Shown piece by piece: positions 1 to 7,938 of a stretch of DNA of 64,000 nucleotides. Positions within the stretch are counted from its first letter, which is position 1; the number at the start of each line of letters is the position of its first letter. The stretch is from UBA10347 sp905182135 (lineage in GTDB: Bacteria > Actinomycetota > Acidimicrobiia > Acidimicrobiales > UBA10347): contig CAWUSE010000001.1 of the NCBI GenBank assembly GCA_963925805.1, forward strand, positions 1-64,000, read 5' to 3'. The notes under the pieces were generated by a model that saw only the letters and a program-made list of their open reading frames with translations, was not told where the DNA came from and made no database searches. Made by a program: the position numbers and the translations under genes.

Positions 1-594
1 GCCATTAGGATCACCTGGTGTAAGCGTGCCTACACAGGCACCGCCGGTTATATAAGCTACAACAACGCTGCACTCCGTCGAAGGAATTGCAGCAACGGAG
101 GATTCACAGCCGAGGGCTGTGAATGTGCCGGCGACGGCGTCGCAGTTAGCTGCGGTAGCAGCTGTCAAGGGCTGAGCTGCGGTCGTGTAGCAAGCGGGTG
201 CTGTGCCAGAGGCGCCAGCTTCGCAAGTGTCAGCTGACACTGTTGCTGTTGCACTTGCACTTGCGGTGCACGCGCCGAGAGCATCTGCCGAGAATCCAGC
301 GGGACATGCGGTGCTGCCAGCTTGATCCGTAGACGTTGCTGCGATCCAGCAGTTCGCCCCATCTGGGGACAAGAAACCAGTAGCGCAAGTGTTACCAAGG
401 TCAAGAGTTGTAACAGCAGATGGTTGTGAGCATTCCGTACCATCTGCGCTGAGTGTGAAGCCAGCTGGGCAAGATGCGTCCTGCGCGTCTGACCTCGAAG
501 CAGTCGCAATGAACAAGCCCGAAAGCAGCATTGAAAGTGCCGCAAGAACCAAGAGCGCAGCCTTGGTTGTTGAGGTCTTCTTGGTTGTTTCCAC
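1..594 (-). CDS. Secreted Cys-rich repeat protein, C-terminus beyond window
   Basis: An open frame of 198 codons runs from a GTG at 594 to the left edge without a stop. AAGGAAG lies just upstream and decides the start. The product begins with a Thr/Lys-rich n-region, a hydrophobic stretch (about residues 12-30) and a likely signal cleavage near SDA-QDA. The mature part carries repeated Cys motifs of the type CPAGFTLSADGTEC, CATGFLSPDGANC and CPAGFSADALGAC, then an Ala/Thr/Cys-rich section. This looks like an exported surface or matrix protein with EGF- or TIL-like disulfide repeats. The family and function are not recognised. Other frames here give only Arg/Gln-rich nonsense. Confidence 0.7.
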   Translation of the reverse strand, partial: METTKKTSTTKAALLVLAALSMLLSGLFIATASRSDAQDASCPAGFTLSADGTECSQPSAVTTLDLGNTCATGFLSPDGANCWIAATSTDQAGSTACPAGFSADALGACTASASATATVSADTCEAGASGTAPACYTTAAQPLTAATAANCDAVAGTFTALGCESSVAAIPSTECSVVVAYITGGACVGTLTPGDPNG

Positions 595-1080
595 GGAAAC
601 TTCCTTTTCTTAGAGATACCGACGCGACCACTTTGTGGCGCATACACCAGGAGTTTCCTGGTTGCCGCCCCCTAGCTACGCAAAACACGCAGCTCGGACT
701 AACGACGAGCAGACCATAACACCACCAACACAACCTGAGAAGCCCCCACACCAACCTGTCACACACACGTAAACAAACCCCCAAAAATCGTTACAAAGAC
801 GCGGAAGTTGATTATTGGCACGGGCAGGTCAAGGCATTTCACTTTCAGGCCCGAACGCCAACTTCTAACAGGAACGGTGCCTCGATCGCACCGGTTGCAA
901 CGATCGAGATGTCGATGCGCGACCCGCAGCCACAGAACCCGGACGCTCAAATATTGCAATTACGTGACAGGCCGGGTGTCGCTGTCGACATATTTGTCGG
1001 TAGCGAATCCTAAGAATCGCCGGAAACGCAACGTTGTTCATAGAGAACCCGCCGCAGAGACACGGCGATACGGTGACGTT
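595..1080. other. Divergent intergenic region with inverted repeat
   Basis: This stretch separates the minus-strand secreted protein from the plus-strand DUF3159 gene. It contains a perfect 7-bp inverted repeat with a 3-nt loop at 646-662 (ACCAGGA, GTT, TCCTGGT), about 50 bp upstream of the GTG at 594, which could act as an operator or a leader hairpin. The plus frame that extends the DUF3159 protein back to 808 codes for Arg-rich, low-quality residues and is treated as non-coding. No RNA gene was seen. Confidence 0.4.
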
Positions 1081-1824
1081 GTGATTCAAAATGGCCGCGC
1101 GTCTAGCTCGGCGACACCTTCGCAATTCTCGCTCCAATCCGCGGTTCCGGTCCTGGCGTTCCTGGCAGTCAACCGCATTGCTGGACTGCGCTGGGCGGTG
1201 CTAGCAGCAACGCTTGGCTCTGTTGGGGTAGCCGTCGACCGGCGCCGCAGAGGCCAACCCCTGGGTAAATTCATGCCGGTCGTTACTGCAGCGGTGGTTA
1301 TCCGCGGCGTGATCGGTATCGCCACGGGTAGCGAAACGGTTTATTTCGGCCTCGGCATCGCAACCAAATACTTGATTGCTGCGGTCCTGCTCGGTTCTGC
1401 GGTCATTGGGGTTCCCCTCGCTGAGCGGGGCGCCCCATTTGTTATGCGCATCCCTCAAGAAATGGCTGAACATCGGCTATTTCGATCAACGATGGCGATA
1501 ATCACTGCTATTGCCGGGCTGTATTATCTGACCAGCGCGTCGTTCGACATCTGGTTGTTTCGCCGAAACAGCGTCGAAGGCTTTGTTTTGTTGCGTTTCT
1601 TTGCGAATTGGCCGTTGAGCGCAGTCACATTGCTTGCCATCTTGATCGTCCTGCAGGTTCGACTACAGAAAATTCCCGGCATACCACCTGTCGCTACCTT
1701 GGTAGAAGAACGCCGAAGCCTGGTCACCAATGACCATGACAGCCCTGCTACTGACAGCCCTGCTACTGACAGCCCTGTTGTTGGCGGCTCTGCTGCGGAC
1801 ACGAAGCCCCAGGCCGATGACTAG
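1081..1824 (+). CDS. DUF3159 family membrane protein
   Basis: This 247-residue polytopic protein has about 5-6 hydrophobic segments, including PVLAFLAVNRIAGL, WAVLAATLGSVGVAV and a long pair after the RRRRGQP loop. The pattern (a Pro-led first helix, an Arg-rich cytoplasmic loop, then a TG-containing helix) matches DUF3159, an actinobacterial inner-membrane family of unknown function. An ATG at 808 would add about 91 Arg-rich residues unlike the family, so the GTG at 1081 is preferred, though its ribosome site is weak. The C-terminal tail is hydrophilic and contains a three-copy DSPAT-type repeat encoded by a 15-bp tandem duplication. Confidence 0.65.
   Translation: MIQNGRASSSATPSQFSLQSAVPVLAFLAVNRIAGLRWAVLAATLGSVGVAVDRRRRGQPLGKFMPVVTAAVVIRGVIGIATGSETVYFGLGIATKYLIAAVLLGSAVIGVPLAERGAPFVMRIPQEMAEHRLFRSTMAIITAIAGLYYLTSASFDIWLFRRNSVEGFVLLRFFANWPLSAVTLLAILIVLQVRLQKIPGIPPVATLVEERRSLVTNDHDSPATDSPATDSPVVGGSAADTKPQADD
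1738..1782 (+). repeat. 15-bp tandem repeat, three copies
   Basis: GACAGCCCTGCTACT occurs twice and is followed by a diverged third copy, GACAGCCCTGTTGTT. It lies in the hydrophilic tail of the DUF3159 gene and keeps the frame. Confidence 0.9.
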
Positions 1825-2089
1825 TACGGGGCCAAGTATTGGCGGTGCGGGCCGATCAGAGGCCGAGCGCTGCACGTGTATGACCTCAGATGTGGCGCGA
1901 TTACACACGTGTAAACAGCAAGAAAGCCCAAGTCGGGCTAACCGCAAGGCACCCGAAATAGGCGTTCGTTGGCCTGGAACAACAGTTTTTGGGCTTGTTC
2001 GAAAGGTTCCACTCGTTGGGACAGGTGGATTTGGCGCTAGAAACCAGCGTCGAAAGAGTCGCCGGCGAGCGAGCGGCGACAAACGGCAG

Positions 2090-2125
2090 AAGAGCCACGC
2101 TGTAGGTAAGAGCCACGCTGTATGT
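2090..2125 (+). repeat. 18-bp tandem duplication
   Basis: Two adjacent 18-bp copies beginning AAGAGCCACGCTGTA differ at one base. They lie immediately upstream of the signal peptide of the following lipoprotein, where no normal start codon can be found. Confidence 0.85.
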
Positions 2126-2131
2126 ATTGGC

Positions 2132-2578
2132 CTGCAACGTACCGGGCGTTTCACACGCTGTCTCGCCACTATCGCTGCTGCAGCGCTGCTCTTTTCGGCT
2201 TGTACTGGCGGTTTACGACCAACGCTGATCGAAGATGAGGCTCCAACTAGTCAACCTGTACTAGAGATTGCTCTGCCCGCTGCGCCTGTCGGTACGCCGC
2301 CGCTGCCGTCATCGAGCCCGGACTTCCCGCTTGAGGCTTCAGTCGACGACGCATTACTTGCCTGGGCCGCAGATCGAGCGATCCCCTACATCGACTCTTG
2401 CGGCCTATCAGACCCTGAGCCCGGCCAGTTGTGCGATGTTGGAACCCAACGCGACACCGTTCGACTGTTAGGGCCCTCAGCCGACGAGATCTGGTACGTC
2501 GTTACGATTCTTGAAACTGATTCATTCGACTTTGGCATTGGTTACCGCGTCGCATCGGTGGAAATAGCGGGCCAGTAG
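2132..2578 (+). CDS. Putative lipoprotein, start uncertain
   Basis: The product has a lipoprotein signal: a basic n-region (RTGRFTR), a hydrophobic core and the lipobox LLFSAC, followed by a Pro/Ser-rich linker and a domain of about 90 residues with two Cys (SCGLSDPEPGQLC) that ends in a WYVV...YRVASVE pattern. It is probably anchored to the outer face of the membrane. The frame is open back to an ATG at 1730, but those upstream residues look non-coding. No ATG, GTG or TTG lies between 1892 and the signal peptide, so the listed start is a CTG at 2132. The gene may use a rare start or may have lost its start to the adjacent duplication. No known family is recognised. Confidence 0.5.
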   Translation: MQRTGRFTRCLATIAAAALLFSACTGGLRPTLIEDEAPTSQPVLEIALPAAPVGTPPLPSSSPDFPLEASVDDALLAWAADRAIPYIDSCGLSDPEPGQLCDVGTQRDTVRLLGPSADEIWYVVTILETDSFDFGIGYRVASVEIAGQ

Positions 2579-2593
2579 GGCCGCAGCCACCAT

Positions 2594-3301
2594 TCAACCA
2601 TCGCTATGCAGATGCTGGGAAGCCCAAGCGAACATCGCAATGCCTGATGCAACACCTGCGTTCATCGAACGAGTTGAGCCATATTGTGTAATCGCGCATG
2701 TCACTTCGACGACAGATTGCGCCTGTTCAGTCAGTCCTGGTCCCTCTTGGCCGAACAACAGGATGCAGGCTCGCGGTAGCGGCGTTGATTCAATAGGGAC
2801 TGATCCCTCGATATTATCTATGCCGACAATGGGAAGACTGGCCTGTGCCGCCCATTCAACGAACGCATCAAAATCGGGATGATGATGCACATGCTGATAA
2901 CGGTCAGTCACCATGGCGCCGCGCCGATTCCACCGCTTCTTTCCGACAATATGCACCGCGGACGCTAAGAAAGCATTCGCATTACGGACAACGGTGCCAA
3001 TATTGAAGTCGTGTTCCCAATTCTCGATGGCCACGTGAAACGGATGACGCCGCGTGTCGAGCTCGGCCACAATGGCCTCTCGCTTCCAGTAGCGATACTG
3101 ATCGAGCACGTTTCGACGATCACCCTGGCCGAGTAGTTCTGGATCTAGATGGTCACCGACCGGCCAAGGCTCAGGGTGAGGGCCAACACCAACCTCGACG
3201 CTGGGCCCACGTACAACACGAGCAGCATCCGCGTTAACCTCGATATCTGGTTTAGCCGGCCCTTCAGGTTCACGAGGCAAGCCGTTTTGGCTAGATTCCA
3301 A
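2594..3301 (-). CDS. TrmH/SpoU-family RNA methyltransferase
   Basis: The product is an S-adenosylmethionine-dependent RNA 2'-O-methyltransferase of the trefoil-knot SpoU family. Motifs seen are NIGTVVRNANAF (motif 1 region), LLFGQEGPGL (motif 2) and QYGSTRSMNAGVASGIAM (motif 3). The exact RNA target (tRNA or rRNA) cannot be told. The frame runs upstream to 3460, but that part overlaps the hemolysin-III gene and is low quality. A TTG at 3301, just after that gene's stop, gives 235 residues and is the preferred start. It is probably co-transcribed with the two genes upstream. Confidence 0.8.
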   Translation of the reverse strand: MESSQNGLPREPEGPAKPDIEVNADAARVVRGPSVEVGVGPHPEPWPVGDHLDPELLGQGDRRNVLDQYRYWKREAIVAELDTRRHPFHVAIENWEHDFNIGTVVRNANAFLASAVHIVGKKRWNRRGAMVTDRYQHVHHHPDFDAFVEWAAQASLPIVGIDNIEGSVPIESTPLPRACILLFGQEGPGLTEQAQSVVEVTCAITQYGSTRSMNAGVASGIAMFAWASQHLHSDG

Positions 3302-3305
3302 CGGT

Positions 3306-4013
3306 TTACGCCATCTCTCGGGCAGCCGGGATGGCGTAAGCAACCACCACGATGTACTGCAACACCGAACAGAGCACCACGACGACGTGCCATACCTCGT
3401 GATACCCAAAGACCCGAGGTGAAAGGTCCGGCACACGAGCCCCAAGCGCCAGAGCGCCAAAAAAGTAGATAGCGCAGCTCACCAGCAAGACGCTGACGCC
3501 GCCGGTGCCTAACGCATCGCCAAGATCAGGCAAAAACGGCACAAACAGGGCCGTTAGGAGTACATAAAGTGCAGTTGTAAGGCCAAATGGCGGCACAACA
3601 GGCAACCAGCGATACGCAATGCCAGCTGCGGCGATCGCCCAAACAGCAACAAGTAGACCAACGCGGGCAGTGCCCTGCAAGCTCAAGCCTGCGATTGCAG
3701 TGAATGAGCCAGCAATGACGAGATAGATACCCGTGTGATCGAGTTGACGCATCCGCCACCAACTGTCATCGGTCCAACGAACCCGGTGAAAGAGCGCACT
3801 AAAGGACAACATTGCAACCAACGTCGCGCCATACACCGCCACCAACAGGCTCGGAACCAACCCAGGGGCTGCAACGGTTGCAACAATGCCGCCAATCACC
3901 GCAACGGGGACGCTCCATGTGTGCAGCACCCCGCGGTAACGGGGCGGATTAAGCGAGTTCTTGCGGCGAATATCGCCGCTCAGGTCAGGTACCGGCACAG
4001 TTTTCTGCAGCAA
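3306..4013 (-). CDS. Hemolysin III / PAQR-family membrane protein
   Basis: This 235-residue protein has seven predicted membrane helices and the hallmark motifs of the HlyIII/YqfA (PAQR) family: FSALFHRV after helix 2, LDHTGIYL, and FGYHEVWHV near the C-terminus, whose His residues form the metal site. Bacterial members are linked to membrane-lipid homeostasis rather than proven haemolysis. The start ATG lies 29 bp inside the phosphatase gene upstream, so the two are probably translated from one message. It is followed 4 bp later by the methyltransferase. Confidence 0.88.
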   Translation of the reverse strand: MLQKTVPVPDLSGDIRRKNSLNPPRYRGVLHTWSVPVAVIGGIVATVAAPGLVPSLLVAVYGATLVAMLSFSALFHRVRWTDDSWWRMRQLDHTGIYLVIAGSFTAIAGLSLQGTARVGLLVAVWAIAAAGIAYRWLPVVPPFGLTTALYVLLTALFVPFLPDLGDALGTGGVSVLLVSCAIYFFGALALGARVPDLSPRVFGYHEVWHVVVVLCSVLQYIVVVAYAIPAAREMA

Positions 4014-4527
4014 TTTTTGCAGAGAAAGTGGCGATCAGAGCGTGAATCTCGGCCGCAGAGTTCTCAAAAACCGGCAGATCGCCGCCTGCGGGGTCAATCA
4101 CTTCTTCCCAGCCCTCGAACACGTGGCCCTCAAGAGCAAGCGCAGCCAGTCGGTGATCGAGCGTGTCAGCCGCTCCGGCGGCCAAGTCGCGGGCCAATCG
4201 TGGTAACGATGCGACCTTAGAGCTCGCATCCGGATGCTTCTTGCGCATATAGCTCAGATGCATCGGCTCAAAGATGGCAATCACCGAGGCCTGATCCACC
4301 ATTGTCTGCTCGAGCTGCGCGCTCAAATGTTGCTTATCAACAACATCGAAACCCGCCAATGCGGTGCGAGTCCGGGCACTCATTGGCAGGCCAGGGATCG
4401 AGTGGGTGCCCGCCGACGCGATCTGCACGTCATTGGTCGCAGCCCGAAGCATGGCTGCAGCCATGACAGAACGAGCAGCATTACCGGTACAGACAAAGAG
4501 CACGGTTGGCACCAGATTGGTCATCAT
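3985..4527 (-). CDS. Low-molecular-weight protein-tyrosine phosphatase-like protein
   Basis: The N-terminal beta strand VLFVCTGNAARS carries the CX5R phosphate-binding loop (Cys13, Arg19) typical of LMW phosphatases and arsenate reductases. A late DPAGGD provides the expected general-acid Asp followed by Pro. The length of 180 residues is slightly above the usual 150-160. The substrate may be phosphotyrosine proteins, or arsenate if used as a reductase. No additional redox Cys pair typical of ArsC is obvious, so phosphatase is preferred. It is the first gene of a three-gene minus-strand run. Confidence 0.8.
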   Translation of the reverse strand: MMTNLVPTVLFVCTGNAARSVMAAAMLRAATNDVQIASAGTHSIPGLPMSARTRTALAGFDVVDKQHLSAQLEQTMVDQASVIAIFEPMHLSYMRKKHPDASSKVASLPRLARDLAAGAADTLDHRLAALALEGHVFEGWEEVIDPAGGDLPVFENSAAEIHALIATFSAKIAAENCAGT

Positions 4528-4655
4528 CGCGCTGCTCCGCCCATAAAATGCACCTACTAAGACTACTACTCAAAGCCCTGGGCGCCCACGTGACTGACTC
4601 ACTGACCGACTGGCTGGTTACCGATCGCAGACCGGACCCGAACTAGTCTCAGACG

Positions 4656-5657
4656 ATGGCTCCAGGACCACAGTTCAACCTCGACCACGACGTTACCTAC
4701 GGGACCGTAGATCAGATCACCCCGCTGGTGCAGCGAGTCACCTGCGAAAACCCGAGCAAGTTCACCTTTACCGGCACAGGCACCTACATCGTCGGCGATG
4801 AAGAGGTCGCTATTATTGACCCTGGGCCCCCAGAAGACGCCCATGTCGACGCGCTACTGGCTGCTATCGATGGTCGCACCGTGACGCACCTGCTGATCAC
4901 CCACACCCATGGCGACCACTCCCCTGCTGCAGGGCTTCTCCAACACCATATCGACGCCCCGACCTACGCCTTTGGACCTCACCCGTTGGACCGTCCTGAC
5001 CCAAAGGCCAGCAATGACGCCAACAATGACGACGCAGGTTTCGGGTTCGACCCCATCGAAGAAGACGAAACCGAAGCCAACAACGACGAGGACGACGGCT
5101 ACAAGTCAGAACATGCCCACGACTGGGACTTTGCCCCTGACGTAACTGTTGCCCACGGTGACATCATCCAAGGCACTGGCTTCAGCTTCGAAGCCCTACA
5201 CACACCGGGCCACATTTCGAACCATCTATGTTTTGCATTACGCGAAGAACAATCGGTGTTCAGCGGCGACCACGTGATGGGCTGGTCAACAACCATTATT
5301 CCGCCACCGGACGGCAGCCTAAACAGCTATTTGGCTAGCTTGCGATTGTTGTTGCCTCGATCCGAGCAGACCTACTACCCCACCCATGGAGCGCCGATCA
5401 CCGACCCAGCGACACTCCTTCCGGCACTACTTGCCCACCGCGAAGCAAGAACCGGCCAGATTCTGGCGTGTATGAGCGACGGGATCGACACCATCAAAGA
5501 GATGGTGCTCCGGATGTACACCCATGTGCCGCCCCAGCTCTACAACGCCGCCGCCGCCAGCGTCATGAGCCATCTCGTGGCGCTACACGAGATCGATGAG
5601 ATCAGCTGCAGCGACGCGAAACCAAAACCGCGTAGCCTCTACAACCTCGCGGGGTAA
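4656..5657 (+). CDS. Metallo-beta-lactamase-fold hydrolase (LACTB2-like)
   Basis: The 333-residue protein carries the binuclear zinc motif HTHGDH (residues 83-88), HTPGH (182-186) and SGDH (Asp205), followed by a C-terminal helical part like that of LACTB2/GloB-type hydrolases. The substrate is unknown; thioester or nucleic-acid hydrolysis is typical of relatives. Between the second beta strand and the HTPGH motif there is an acidic, Asn/Asp/Glu-rich insertion of about 45 residues (112-157). It is convergent with the ABC importer operon, and no hairpin terminator is seen in the short gap. Confidence 0.85.
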   Translation: MAPGPQFNLDHDVTYGTVDQITPLVQRVTCENPSKFTFTGTGTYIVGDEEVAIIDPGPPEDAHVDALLAAIDGRTVTHLLITHTHGDHSPAAGLLQHHIDAPTYAFGPHPLDRPDPKASNDANNDDAGFGFDPIEEDETEANNDEDDGYKSEHAHDWDFAPDVTVAHGDIIQGTGFSFEALHTPGHISNHLCFALREEQSVFSGDHVMGWSTTIIPPPDGSLNSYLASLRLLLPRSEQTYYPTHGAPITDPATLLPALLAHREARTGQILACMSDGIDTIKEMVLRMYTHVPPQLYNAAAASVMSHLVALHEIDEISCSDAKPKPRSLYNLAG

Positions 5658-5728
5658 AGACACACTCGTTTCTCCGGCAAGTGTCCACTGGCCGCGTGAG
5701 AACAGTCAGAGCATTGCGCACTAACCAG

Positions 5729-6877
5729 TCAGGAACCGTCAGTGAGCGGGAAATGACAGGCGACCCATTGGTCACCCGTTCCGACTTGGGTGATCTGTGG
5801 TTCTTGTTCGGCGCAGATGGCCTCGGCCCGGGGGCACCTGGTGCGGAAACGACAACCACTTGGCGGATTGATCGGAGACGGCAACTCGAAATTGAGTGCA
5901 TCGACGACTCCCGCGTGCAGGTTCGTCGGATCAGGCAACGCTGCCAACAGAACCTGGGTGTAGGGGTGTGCTGGCTTGGCATACACCAGGTCGCCGTCGC
6001 CGATCTCACACATCTTGCCCAGATACATGACAGCCAGGCGATCGCTTACGTTCCGCACGACGGAAAGGTCGTGACTAATGAAGACGAGCGTAAGTCCATA
6101 GCGCTCTTTCATGTCTTCAAGCATGTTCAGGATCTGGGCCTGCACCGAAACGTCGAGGGCAGAGACTGGTTCGTCACATATCACGATCTGTGGGTCGAGC
6201 ACCAGAGTCCGTGCAACCGACACTCGCTGACACTGGCCACCTGAGTATTCGTGGGGTCGCCGCTTGGCCGCCTCGACCGGGTCAAGACCCACAGCCTTGA
6301 TGATCTCGTCGACACGCTCGAAGCTCGAGTCGCCAATGTTGGGGCGAAAAACACCCTTTAGGATCGTGAACCCACCAGCCAGGCCGGCGACCAGTGCAAC
6401 AAAAAGAACCAGCGGTGACGTAAAAACAGTGATGACAGCGAGCACGACGGCGAGCCCCAGCAACGCCCAGCCTGGCCGAGAGACAGTGGTATTGGACACG
6501 ACTAAGCCTTCGCTGACGATGCGTCGCACGGTCCGACGAGGGTTCAACGATGCAATCGGATCTTGAAAGATCATCTGGATCTGTGACCGTATGTCGCGCA
6601 GTTCGGCGTCGTTGAGTGAATGCAGCTCTGTGCCCTGAAATTCAACGGTTCCCGATGTGGGCCGCGGAATCTGGATGATGGCCTTGGCGGTAGTGGATTT
6701 GCCACAGCCAGACTCGCCCACCAGGCCGAGCGTCTCGCCCTTGACGACATCGAAGCTGATACCGGACACTGCATGAACAACCGAATGCCGGTCGATAGGA
6801 AATTCGACGACCAGATCTTCGACTCTCAACAAAACGTCGCTAGTGGAACGCAAATGCGCCTTACCGGTGCCAGCCAT
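5729..6877 (-). CDS. dppF: Oligopeptide/dipeptide ABC importer ATPase (DppF/OppF) with TM insertion
   Basis: The second ATPase of the importer has Walker A GESGCGKS (residues 54-61), Q-loop MIFQDP, signature YSGGQ (211-215), Walker B IVICDEP, H-loop ISHD, and the C-terminal Cys-rich oligopeptide domain (GCRFRTRCP). Between Q-loop and signature (about residues 126-183) lies a hydrophobic insertion with two helix-length segments joined at TSPL. It is absent from ordinary OppF/DppF proteins and makes this one 382 residues instead of about 330. The start ATG shares one base with the upstream stop (TGATG). It is the last gene of the operon. Confidence 0.88.
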   Translation of the reverse strand: MAGTGKAHLRSTSDVLLRVEDLVVEFPIDRHSVVHAVSGISFDVVKGETLGLVGESGCGKSTTAKAIIQIPRPTSGTVEFQGTELHSLNDAELRDIRSQIQMIFQDPIASLNPRRTVRRIVSEGLVVSNTTVSRPGWALLGLAVVLAVITVFTSPLVLFVALVAGLAGGFTILKGVFRPNIGDSSFERVDEIIKAVGLDPVEAAKRRPHEYSGGQCQRVSVARTLVLDPQIVICDEPVSALDVSVQAQILNMLEDMKERYGLTLVFISHDLSVVRNVSDRLAVMYLGKMCEIGDGDLVYAKPAHPYTQVLLAALPDPTNLHAGVVDALNFELPSPINPPSGCRFRTRCPRAEAICAEQEPQITQVGTGDQWVACHFPLTDGS

Positions 6878-7938
6878 CAGTTGGTTCCTACCGCTTTAAT
6901 CTTGAGGCCAGTGGCAGTATGGCCTCGCTCGATGTTCGTCGCTCGCGCCTGAACCGACGCAGCCGTGCCAACAGGATAGAAGCACGCGAACTGGTGCCCG
7001 TCTGGCCCCTCGACTTCGGGCAGTGTGGTTGTGCAATCGTCTTGGGCATACACACAGCGAGGGCTGAAGCGGCACCCCGTTGGCGGTTCGACAGGATCAG
7101 GCGAGGCTCCCGCAATTGGAGTAAGCCGGGTGTGTTTTGGCTGATCGACCCGCGGAATCGCCGAGAACAAGGCTTGGGTATAGGGATGACTCATGTCGGT
7201 GAACAGCTTTTCGGACGGAGCCAGCTCCATTGTCCGCCCTCCGTACATCACCATGATGTCATCGGTCCGACCGCGAGCGACGCCCAAATCGTGCGTAATC
7301 AGAACGACCGCCATACCAATATCGGCCTGCAACTCAGCCAGCAAGTCGAGAATATATTTCTGGACGGTCACATCGAGTGCCGTGGTTGGTTCGTCAGCAA
7401 TCAGAAGCTCAGGCTCGCCAGCCAACGCTATTGCGATCATCACACGCTGGCGCATACCGCCAGAGAGCTCGTGTGGGTACTGGCGCAGACGGCGCTTTGG
7501 TTCAGGAATACCAACTTGGGTAAGGAGCTCAATGGCCCGTTCGGTCGCCTGCTGCTTGTTCAAAGACAGATGCTGCTGAAGTGGCTCGAGAAGCTGACGA
7601 CCGATACGCATAACAGGATTGAGCGACGTCATTGGATCTTGGAAGATCATGCCGATGCGTTTGCCCCAGAAGCTTTGACGATCGCTGCCTACGAGCTGTT
7701 CGCCATCGAACAACGCCGACCCTTCTTCGATCTGTCGATTACTAGAGAGCAACCCCATCAACGACCGATTAAGTACCGACTTGCCTGACCCAGACTCGCC
7801 GACGATGCCCAACGTGCTGCCCCGCTCGAGCTGAAACGACACCTTGTCGACCACCTGGGCCAGGCCCCTTTCGGTTCGAAAGCCAACCGAATAGTCACTG
7901 ACGTCAAGCAGAATGCCGCTTCTCTTTGCATCATTCAC
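6877..7938 (-). CDS. dppD: Oligopeptide/dipeptide ABC importer ATPase (DppD/OppD)
   Basis: This standard 353-residue OppD/DppD ATPase has Walker A GESGSGKS, Q-loop MIFQDPMTSLNP, signature LSGGM, Walker B LLIADEP, H-loop ITHD and the C-terminal oligopeptide/dipeptide domain with GCRFSPRC and a later Cys pair. It powers uptake through the DppBC permease. It overlaps the permease gene upstream by 4 bp (ATGA) and the DppF stop/start by one base, which indicates tight translational coupling. Unlike DppF it carries no insertion. Confidence 0.93.
   Translation of the reverse strand: MNDAKRSGILLDVSDYSVGFRTERGLAQVVDKVSFQLERGSTLGIVGESGSGKSVLNRSLMGLLSSNRQIEEGSALFDGEQLVGSDRQSFWGKRIGMIFQDPMTSLNPVMRIGRQLLEPLQQHLSLNKQQATERAIELLTQVGIPEPKRRLRQYPHELSGGMRQRVMIAIALAGEPELLIADEPTTALDVTVQKYILDLLAELQADIGMAVVLITHDLGVARGRTDDIMVMYGGRTMELAPSEKLFTDMSHPYTQALFSAIPRVDQPKHTRLTPIAGASPDPVEPPTGCRFSPRCVYAQDDCTTTLPEVEGPDGHQFACFYPVGTAASVQARATNIERGHTATGLKIKAVGTN

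Noticed and set aside
1663..2169. 168-codon minus frame over the DUF3159 tail and lipoprotein start
   Set aside because: Arg/Ser-rich composition and antisense to better frames with a signal peptide and a coding pattern.
6919..7788. 289-codon plus frame opposite dppD
   Set aside because: Antisense shadow of a clear ABC ATPase; low-complexity His/Arg-rich translation.
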